A stretch of DNA of 20,853 nt, taken from Microbacteriaceae bacterium. GTDB lineage: Bacteria; Actinomycetota; Actinomycetes; Actinomycetales; Microbacteriaceae. The stretch is taken from the NCBI GenBank assembly GCA_947454285.1, contig CANGJO010000008.1:1-20853 (forward strand), in the 5' to 3' direction. The notes under the pieces are model-generated. The model worked only from the letters and a program-made list of their open reading frames with translations. It ran no database searches and had not been told where the DNA came from. The translations under genes were made by a program, and so were the position numbers. This document shows positions 7,333-12,911 of the stretch, one piece after another (position 1 is the stretch's first letter; each line of letters starts with the position of its first letter).

Positions 7333-8568
7333 GTGAACCTGTTGCCAACGAAGGCCGACTGGCTTGATGTGCGTCGAGCACCGATAAAGGACCTAGTCGC
7401 GGGTTTGACCGTAGCCATCGTGGCGCTTCCGCTTGCCCTTGCTTTTGGTATTGCCTCCGGCCTTGGCGCCGAGGCCGGAATCACCACCGCGATTATTGCC
7501 GGTGCCATCGCTGCGATTTTTGGCGGAAGTAAATTACAAGTTTCCGGTCCCACCGGTGCGATGACAGTGGTGCTGGTTCCGATCGTTCATAAGTTTGGGC
7601 CCCAAGGCGTTTTGCTGGTTGGCCTGATTGCTGGTGCGATCCTGGTGATTGCTGGCTTTGCAAAAATTGGTGACCACGTACACCGATTACCCACCTCGTT
7701 GATCGAAGGTTTCACAGCCGGGATTGCGATTGTGATTTCGCTTCAGCAGTTTCCATTCATTTTTGGAGTGCCAGCCAGCGATGCAGAAAAAGTTTGGGCC
7801 GGCGCTTTTGAAGTGACCATGGCAGGTCTTGCCAACTTCAATCCCGTGCCGGTAACTATGGCGCTTGCCGTTAGCGCCGTAATCCTTGGTTTCTCAACCC
7901 GTTGGCCAAGAATTCCGTTCTCCCTTTTGACAGTCGTGATTGCGGCAATCGCCACTGGCGCTTTTGGTTTGCAGCTAGAGACAATTGGTCAACTGCCTGC
8001 CAGAATTGGCAATCTTGATTTTGAGTTTCTGAATTCAAAGGACTATTTGGCACTGGTGCCGTCGGGCTTTGCTGTTGCAGCACTGGCTGCGCTTGAGAGT
8101 CTGCTTTCGGCAAAGGTAGCCGACAAAATGCGTGGCGGCGGCGAACAGCATGACTCAAACCGTGAGCTCTTTGGTCAGGGCCTTGCCAACCTGGTGGTGC
8201 CGTTCTTTGGTGGCGTTCCGGCAACCGCTGCACTGGCCAGAACTGCCGTTAACGTGAAGTCTCACGCGCAATCAAAACTCGCCGCGCTAAGTCACGCGCT
8301 GATCCTGGCACTGGTGGTTTTACTTTTTGCTCCGCTGGTGGCAGCCATTCCGTTGGCCGCACTTGCTGGTGTTTTATTGGCGACCACGGCACGAATGGTC
8401 AAGCCGCACGAGCTCATTGAGCTCCTGAGAAGAAGCAGGCTTGATGCCCTCGTGCTCACGACAACTCTGATTGCAACCGTGTTTGTAGATCTGATTACTG
8501 CCGTCTTGCTTGGACTAGTTCTTTCACTGGTGCTCAGAAGAACTCGCCTGGCAAAAACTGACGTTTAG
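7333..8568 (+). CDS. SulP-family inorganic anion transporter lacking a STAS domain
   Basis: A 411-residue integral membrane protein of the SulP/SLC26 family, which moves sulfate, bicarbonate or related anions. The N-terminal half carries family hallmarks: DLVAGLTVAIVALPLALAFG at about 20-39, the GSKLQVSGPTGAMTVVL loop at about 65-81, and LIEGFTAGIAIVISLQQ further on. The rest is successive hydrophobic helices, with the usual ALESLLSAKVADKM segment. It stops just after the last helix; the cytoplasmic STAS domain that completes most bacterial SulP proteins is missing, and thyX occupies the next bases on the other strand. The start is GTG at 7333-7335, preceded by TAGGCT and no usable ribosome-binding site. 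The gene is inserted against the direction of the conserved cluster. Substrate cannot be told from sequence. Confidence 0.9.
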   Translation: MNLLPTKADWLDVRRAPIKDLVAGLTVAIVALPLALAFGIASGLGAEAGITTAIIAGAIAAIFGGSKLQVSGPTGAMTVVLVPIVHKFGPQGVLLVGLIAGAILVIAGFAKIGDHVHRLPTSLIEGFTAGIAIVISLQQFPFIFGVPASDAEKVWAGAFEVTMAGLANFNPVPVTMALAVSAVILGFSTRWPRIPFSLLTVVIAAIATGAFGLQLETIGQLPARIGNLDFEFLNSKDYLALVPSGFAVAALAALESLLSAKVADKMRGGGEQHDSNRELFGQGLANLVVPFFGGVPATAALARTAVNVKSHAQSKLAALSHALILALVVLLFAPLVAAIPLAALAGVLLATTARMVKPHELIELLRRSRLDALVLTTTLIATVFVDLITAVLLGLVLSLVLRRTRLAKTDV

Positions 8569-9303
8569 CTACGGAGCGACGCGGCCATTCTTGTTGAATG
8601 CCTCGTAGGTGTATGGCATTAGTTCGGCCCAGAACTCTTCCATCTTCTCGGCGCACATTTCAATTTCGCGCTGAGGGAATGATGGGAAGTGAGTACCTTC
8701 GCGCTGTGTGCGCAGGCTCAAGAAGTTCATAAGTGCACGTGAGTTCATGGTCACGTACATGCTTGAGTAAATGTTTAGCGGAAGCACGATACGAGCAACC
8801 TCGCGAGCGACTCCGGCCTCAAGCATGCGCTTGTAAGACTCGTATGCGTGCTGCGATGCGGTGCGTGACTCCTGCTCGACCAAAGCAATCTGCTCTGCTG
8901 AACCAGGCAAGAATTCGTAGTGGCCGGTCTTACCAACCTGAACCAAGTTACGGTCTGGGGCTGGAACATAGAAAACCGGTGACAGCTCCTTGTATCGGCC
9001 TGATTCTTCGTTGTAGCTCGCGATTCGGTGACGCATGAATTCGCGGAACACAAAAATCGGAGCCTGAACGTAGAAAGTCATTGAGTTGTGCTCGAACGGT
9101 GAACCGTGACGATCGCGCATCAGGTAGTTGATGAGGCCCTTGTTGCGCTTCTCATCCTCTGATGCATCGGTCTGGGCGGCAGCAGAATCTAGAGTCTGCT
9201 CACCCTGAGTTGATACGCGGGCCGCAAACAGTACGTCTGAGTCGGCTGCGCTGGAACGGACTAGTTCAACGGTTACGTCGCTACGAAAAATGATGTCTGA
9301 CAC
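8569..9303 (-). CDS. thyX: FAD-dependent thymidylate synthase
   Basis: A 244-residue flavin-dependent enzyme that methylates dUMP to dTMP with methylenetetrahydrofolate and NADPH, acting as a homotetramer. The diagnostic ThyX motif RHRxxSxxxxSxR is intact at residues 91-103 (RHRIASYNEESGR). The upstream DRHGSPFEHNSMTF segment (64-77) and the C-terminal TMNSRALMNFLSLRTQ segment also match the family. The start is GTG at 9301-9303 with TAGGCT six bases upstream, suggesting a leaderless mRNA. Its stop codon (complement of CTA at 8569-8571) directly abuts the TAG of the convergent SulP gene, with no spacer or terminator. thyX-dapA is a conserved actinobacterial neighbourhood. Confidence 0.97.
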   Translation of the reverse strand: MSDIIFRSDVTVELVRSSAADSDVLFAARVSTQGEQTLDSAAAQTDASEDEKRNKGLINYLMRDRHGSPFEHNSMTFYVQAPIFVFREFMRHRIASYNEESGRYKELSPVFYVPAPDRNLVQVGKTGHYEFLPGSAEQIALVEQESRTASQHAYESYKRMLEAGVAREVARIVLPLNIYSSMYVTMNSRALMNFLSLRTQREGTHFPSFPQREIEMCAEKMEEFWAELMPYTYEAFNKNGRVAP

Positions 9304-9309
9304 CCCTAC

Positions 9310-9315
9310 AGCCTA
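9310..9315 (-). promoter_or_regulatory. Candidate leaderless -10 box for thyX
   Basis: TAGGCT on the minus strand, six bases before the GTG start; identical to the boxes before dapA, sulP and the gene at 18222. Confidence 0.5.
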
Positions 9316-9390
9316 GTCGTTTAGGGGCTGCTGCCTTTTCCAACACCGATATCCCAGCCGGGCCGCCGGCCGTAATAGAGGGTAACGGTT

Positions 9391-9410
9391 CTGCCAGCCC
9401 AGATTGGCAG
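9391..9410. promoter_or_regulatory. Candidate operator overlapping the thioredoxin promoter
   Basis: A perfect inverted repeat CTGCCA-N8-TGGCAG sits at about -35 to -16 relative to the expected start of the thioredoxin transcript, directly over the -35 region. The 14-base half-site spacing would suit a dimeric regulator. The regulator is unknown, and no second copy of the motif was noticed in the window. Confidence 0.4.
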
Positions 9411-9413
9411 GTT

Positions 9414-9419
9414 TAGCCT
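9414..9419 (+). promoter_or_regulatory. Candidate leaderless -10 box for the thioredoxin gene
   Basis: TAGCCT on the plus strand, six bases before the ATG at 9426; no Shine-Dalgarno sequence intervenes. Confidence 0.5.
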
Positions 9420-9425
9420 TATTTC

Positions 9426-9869
9426 ATGTCACTTGAAACCCGCATCGCGCTAGTTGTAGGCCTTCTGGCCTTGGCCGTGGCTGCGGGTTTAATTTGGCGG
9501 GCTCGCACCGGACTTTCCAAGCACGTCACGAGTGGCGAGGTCATTGACCTTGCGGAAATCGGTGCTGTAAAAAATGGCCAACCAGTAACTAAGTTTGGCC
9601 AAAAGGTGACCTTCCTGCAGTTTTCGAGCGAGTTCTGCACGGCATGCCGACAGACCGCAAAGCTCTACAGCGAACTTGAGCAAGTTCACCCAGAGATTTT
9701 GCACATTGAGGTAGACATTACTAATCGGGTTGATCTTGCCAACAAGTTCAACATTCTTCAGACTCCAACCACACTGGTTCTTGATTCACGCGGACGCGTA
9801 ACTTCACGAATTGGCGGGGCAGTAAAACAACAGACCATTCAAGATGAACTAGGAAGTTTCGAAATCTAA
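9426..9869 (+). CDS. Membrane-anchored thioredoxin-like protein (CTAC active site)
   Basis: A 147-residue protein: one N-terminal membrane segment (about 7-25) followed by a thioredoxin fold. The redox pair is C71-T-A-C74 in FSSEFCTACRQT, and the cis-proline is P114 in LQTPTTLVLD, both at expected positions. The dipeptide between the cysteines (TA) differs from the GP of thioredoxin or the GH/AP types, which would shift its redox potential. Positive residues cluster after the membrane helix (WRARTGLSKH), so by the positive-inside rule the thioredoxin domain may face the cytoplasm; this is inference. The TAA stop overlaps the ATG of the DUF4395 gene by one base, so the two are made together. 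Role is probably thiol-disulfide exchange; the partner is unknown. Confidence 0.85.
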   Translation: MSLETRIALVVGLLALAVAAGLIWRARTGLSKHVTSGEVIDLAEIGAVKNGQPVTKFGQKVTFLQFSSEFCTACRQTAKLYSELEQVHPEILHIEVDITNRVDLANKFNILQTPTTLVLDSRGRVTSRIGGAVKQQTIQDELGSFEI

Positions 9870-10339
9870 TGAGCACATCAACTAAAAGCACTCCTGCAGG
9901 TATTGATCCACGCGGCCCACGTTTTGGTGCCAGCATCACCGCTGCCCTACTTCTGATCACAGTATTTTTGGCACTCGATGCCGCTACTTTGGGTGCGGCG
10001 TTTGGTCTTTTGGTTTTCGTAACCGCATCGTTTGCGATTGGCGCATTCTTGGGAAACTCAAAGCACCCATACGGTTTGATTTTCAAGAAGCTGGTTCGCC
10101 CACGTCTTGCTGCGCCTAAAGAACTTGAAGACCCTCGCCCGCCTCAGTTTGCCCAGTTGATTGGCTTGATTGTTGCCGGTGCCGGAGTTGTGCTTTACCT
10201 AGTTGGCCTGCAGGGCGGACTGGTTTACGCAGCAGGTGCGGCATTCATCGCGGCATTCTTGAACGCTGCATTTGCATTTTGCCTTGGCTGCCAGATTTAC
10301 GTTGGCCTGCAGCGCATTGGCCTGATTAAGAAGTTCTAA
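9869..10339 (+). CDS. DUF4395 family membrane protein with CxxC motif
   Basis: A 156-residue membrane protein with about four hydrophobic helices: roughly 20-37, 41-61, 96-114 and 117-137. The sequence starts with a polar segment DPRGPRFGA and a basic loop (KKLVRPRLAAPKE) separates the helix pairs, as in DUF4395 proteins. A cysteine pair, C138-L-G-C141 in AFAFCLGCQIY, lies at the end of the last helix. Family function is not established. DUF4395 genes are often found beside thioredoxin- or rhodanese-like genes; here the coupling by a one-base overlap to a membrane thioredoxin suggests the CxxC pair exchanges electrons with it. It ends nine bases from a convergent gene, with a hairpin starting right after its stop. 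Confidence 0.82.
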   Translation: MSTSTKSTPAGIDPRGPRFGASITAALLLITVFLALDAATLGAAFGLLVFVTASFAIGAFLGNSKHPYGLIFKKLVRPRLAAPKELEDPRPPQFAQLIGLIVAGAGVVLYLVGLQGGLVYAAGAAFIAAFLNAAFAFCLGCQIYVGLQRIGLIKKF

Positions 10340-10340
10340 T

Positions 10341-10376
10341 TGGCGAAGCTATTTCGCCAGCGCAATCGCTTTGCGC
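10341..10376. terminator. Two back-to-back hairpins between convergent genes
   Basis: TGGCGAA-GCTAT-TTCGCCA (10341-10359) is a perfect seven-base stem, followed directly by GCGCAA-TCGCT-TTGCGC (10360-10376), a perfect six-base stem. The first begins just after the DUF4395 stop and overlaps the stop codon of the convergent TPR-protein gene; the second lies inside that gene's last codons. Neither has a U-tract, so this is a possible bidirectional transcript end rather than a classical terminator. Confidence 0.45.
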
Positions 10377-10786
10377 ATGGCGGCTCGCGCACGACGTCTG
10401 TCACCGCAAGCGTCGTAAGCAAGGCTCAAGTTAAACCACGCGTGAAAATCGGTGTCATTTTGCTGGGCGGCGGCGCTCCACTTTGCGAATGCGGCATCTG
10501 CTGAAGCGCGCACCGCACGCCCACTAGGCCTGGTTTCAATTCCAAGATCGGGCCAGGTGCCCTCGGCAATTATTCTCGCCACGAGTCTCTCTGCTGCAAG
10601 GCCAAAGCGAAGTTCAACATAAATTGCCCAGACCCCAACGATAGGGAAAGCAACAATAAGCGCACCCATTATTTGGGCCACAGCCACACCGGTTTCAAGC
10701 AAGGCAAGCGCTGTATTGGAAAGCAGCGCAATGTAAAGAAGAAGTAGCGCTGACATAGCCAGTGCGCCAATTTTTGCGCGAGACAT
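10349..10786 (-). CDS. Membrane protein with C-terminal TPR-like repeat
   Basis: A 145-residue protein with two N-terminal hydrophobic helices (about 6-28 and 35-58) and a soluble C-terminal part. The end, about residues 113-143 (FHAWFNLSLAYDACGDRRRA and onward), has the spacing of a tetratricopeptide repeat: W/L/A/Y-x2-G-x2-A positions. TPR repeats usually mediate protein contacts. The sequence resembles an uncharacterised protein next to dapB in Micrococcales, recalled from general knowledge and not checked. The start is ATG at 10784-10786 with an AAAGG ribosome-binding site, nine bases after dapB, so it is probably the last gene of the pnp-M16-dapB operon. Function is not known. Confidence 0.75.
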   Translation of the reverse strand: MSRAKIGALAMSALLLLYIALLSNTALALLETGVAVAQIMGALIVAFPIVGVWAIYVELRFGLAAERLVARIIAEGTWPDLGIETRPSGRAVRASADAAFAKWSAAAQQNDTDFHAWFNLSLAYDACGDRRRARAAMRKAIALAK

Positions 10787-10795
10787 ACTGAGCCT

Positions 10796-11536
10796 TTAGT
10801 TCTTGGTGTTTGCGTCAACCACAGACTGCAGGCCAACGATTAGGCCACTGCTGTTTGCCGCGGTGCGAATGCTCAGCAGAATTCCGTGCACGTATGAACG
10901 GATCGAAGAAACCTCGTGACTGATGGTTAGCACTTCGCTCTCGCCGCCAAAGACCACATCTTGCTTTGCCGAAACACCGGCAAGGCGAATGCTGTGGATT
11001 GGAATACCGGCAACTACTTCACCGCGGGCTTCTTGACCAACGCCTGGAATAAGCGGCTGGGTCATTCCCTGACGAGCGTCGGCAATCATCTCGGCGGTGC
11101 GAACCGCGGTGCCAGAAGGTGAATCGACCTTGCCGGCGTGATGTGCCTCAACAATTTCAATAGAGTCAAAAAATTTACCGGCCTGGGCAGCAAAGGAACT
11201 GGCCAACATTGAACCGATTGAGAAGTTTGGAATTACCAGGACACCGGACTTTGATTTTGCCGCTGCCTTGGTGCGAAGTTCGGCAAGCTTTGCCGCCGAC
11301 CAACCGCTGGTTCCGATTACAAGCTTCATGTCGTTTGCGATTGCAAAATCGGCAACCTTTTCGCTTACCTCTAGGCGAGTTACCTCAAAGATTACGTCGG
11401 CACCAAGTACATCGCTAAGTTCGCTCTTTGAATCAAGAGCTGCGTGCAGCTGCAAGTCTTGAGCGGCATCGATTAGCTCAAGTGCTAACTTGCCCATACG
11501 GCCAGTGGCACCTACTACAGCTACTTTGATTGACAT
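10796..11536 (-). CDS. dapB: 4-hydroxy-tetrahydrodipicolinate reductase
   Basis: A 246-residue NAD(P)H-dependent reductase that converts the DapA product to tetrahydrodipicolinate in lysine/diaminopimelate synthesis. The nucleotide-binding VVGATGRMG motif is at residues 7-15. The catalytic signature E-x-HH-x2-K-x-DSPSGTA is complete at residues 130-144, with H132, H133 and K136. Length is standard for actinobacterial DapB. The start is ATG at 11534-11536, nine bases after the M16 peptidase stop; TAGGAT upstream could serve as an AGGA ribosome-binding site or, less likely, as an internal -10 box six bases from the ATG. Clustering with the M16 peptidase gene and pnp is a conserved actinobacterial arrangement. 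Confidence 0.97.
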   Translation of the reverse strand: MSIKVAVVGATGRMGKLALELIDAAQDLQLHAALDSKSELSDVLGADVIFEVTRLEVSEKVADFAIANDMKLVIGTSGWSAAKLAELRTKAAAKSKSGVLVIPNFSIGSMLASSFAAQAGKFFDSIEIVEAHHAGKVDSPSGTAVRTAEMIADARQGMTQPLIPGVGQEARGEVVAGIPIHSIRLAGVSAKQDVVFGGESEVLTISHEVSSIRSYVHGILLSIRTAANSSGLIVGLQSVVDANTKN

Positions 11537-11545
11537 GAGTTAATC

Positions 11546-12880
11546 CTAGATAAATTCGGCAAAAGTTGACTCATCAACATCGCCCACTGCCACAATCGAG
11601 CGTTCGCGCTTGACTAGGTCGGCGGCCAGATTCTGCACATCTGCTAGCGAGACAGAGTTCACGTGCATCAATGAATCGTCAAGATCAAAGAATTCACCGT
11701 TTACGATTTCTGCGCTGATCAAGCGGTTCATGCGCGCCATGGTGCTCTCATACTTAAGTGCCAGGCTGCCAGAAATGTTTCCCTTGGCTAGATCAAGTTC
11801 ATCTTGGCGAATGCCATCGGTGGCAATCTTTTCAAATTCGGCAACCATTAGTCGTGTGACCTCGGCAGTCTTGGCCGGTGAACAACCTGCATAAAGGCCA
11901 AAGTAGGCACCGTCTGAATAGCCCTGGTTGAAAGAGTAAACCGAGTACGCGAGTCCGCGCTTTTCGCGAATCTCTTGGAACATGCGCGAGCTCATGCCCC
12001 CGCCAAGCACGGTGTTCAAAATTCCCATTGCGTAGCGACGCTCGTCGTCGGCTACCAGACCCTGCATGCCAAGCAAAACGTTTGCCTGTGCGATTGGGCG
12101 CTTAATTACTTTTAGCTCTGTGCCGCGAGAAATAGTTGCCGGGTGCAGCAAACGGCGCTCAACTGGAGCAGCCTTTTTGTTTAGGTCCCAGCCGGCTTCA
12201 ATCAAAGACTTCTCAACCAAAGCAATTAAGTTACCGTGCTCGACGCCACCGGCCGCTGCAATCACCAAATCCTGCGGGCGGTAGTTTGACTGGTAGTGAC
12301 TCCAGACTGCATCACGAGTTACCGCGGTGATGGTTTCGTTGGTGCCGCCAATCGGCCGACCAAGTGGGTGACCACCAAGTACTGCTTCGGCAAATGCCTC
12401 GTGCGCAACATCTTGCGGGTCGTCATCATTCATGGCGAGCTCTTCAAGAATTACGGTGCGCTCGTTTTCAAATTCTTTGGCATCAATCAGTGACGAGGCC
12501 AGCATGTCGCCGATTACATCTACGGCTAGCGGCAGGGCCTTGTCTTGCACACGTGCGTAGTAGCTGGTGTGCTCTTTGCCGGTCGACGCGTTAGATGATC
12601 CACCAACTGAATCGAACGCGACTGCAATATCTAGCGCGGAGCGCTTCTTGGTACCTTTGAACAACAAGTGCTCAAGGAAGTGGGTTGAGCCGTAGTGGCC
12701 ATCGGTTTCGTCTCGTGAACCAACCGCAACTGAAAACGACACCGATACGCTCTGCGCACCTGGCATGTGTTCAGTTAAAACGCGAACACCGCTTGGGAGG
12801 ATAGAACGGCGAACCGTGCTACCTCCCGAAGCGGTGAACGAAAGGTCGCTCTGGTCTAGCGGAAATATAACTTCACTCAT
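11546..12880 (-). CDS. M16 family zinc metallopeptidase (processing-peptidase type)
   Basis: A 444-residue cytoplasmic protease of the pitrilysin/insulinase family, of the size of bacterial mitochondrial-processing-peptidase-like proteins. The inverted zinc motif HxxEH is H67-F-L-E70-H71, and the third ligand glutamate 76 residues later lies in ERTVILEEL at about 147. The C-terminal inactive M16 half follows, with the R-Y/F-type substrate-binding segment EIREKRGLAYSVYSF. In Mycobacterium the orthologue (PepR) also follows gpsI/pnp. The ATG at 12878-12880 lies 31 bases after the pnp stop without a terminator and without a clear ribosome-binding site, so it is read as part of the pnp operon. 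The physiological substrate is unknown. Confidence 0.93.
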   Translation of the reverse strand: MSEVIFPLDQSDLSFTASGGSTVRRSILPSGVRVLTEHMPGAQSVSVSFSVAVGSRDETDGHYGSTHFLEHLLFKGTKKRSALDIAVAFDSVGGSSNASTGKEHTSYYARVQDKALPLAVDVIGDMLASSLIDAKEFENERTVILEELAMNDDDPQDVAHEAFAEAVLGGHPLGRPIGGTNETITAVTRDAVWSHYQSNYRPQDLVIAAAGGVEHGNLIALVEKSLIEAGWDLNKKAAPVERRLLHPATISRGTELKVIKRPIAQANVLLGMQGLVADDERRYAMGILNTVLGGGMSSRMFQEIREKRGLAYSVYSFNQGYSDGAYFGLYAGCSPAKTAEVTRLMVAEFEKIATDGIRQDELDLAKGNISGSLALKYESTMARMNRLISAEIVNGEFFDLDDSLMHVNSVSLADVQNLAADLVKRERSIVAVGDVDESTFAEFI

Positions 12881-12911
12881 GGCTAAACCGGAACTTTCTT
12901 TTTAAAGCGTT

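Noticed and set aside
7304..7381. A 26-codon N-terminal extension of dapA
   Set aside because: It would cross the divergent promoter and overlap the SulP gene, and the extra residues are not DapA-like. The ATG at 7303 has a fitting -10 box.
7314..7553. Short minus-strand open frame opposite the SulP start
   Set aside because: It is antisense to conserved transmembrane sequence, crosses the dapA promoter and shows only low-complexity Ala/Pro composition.
9353..9373. GC-rich hairpin (GCCGG-GCCG-CCGGC) between thyX and the thioredoxin gene
   Set aside because: The two genes diverge here, so no terminator is expected, and there is no T run on either side. It may be chance in a GC-rich spot.
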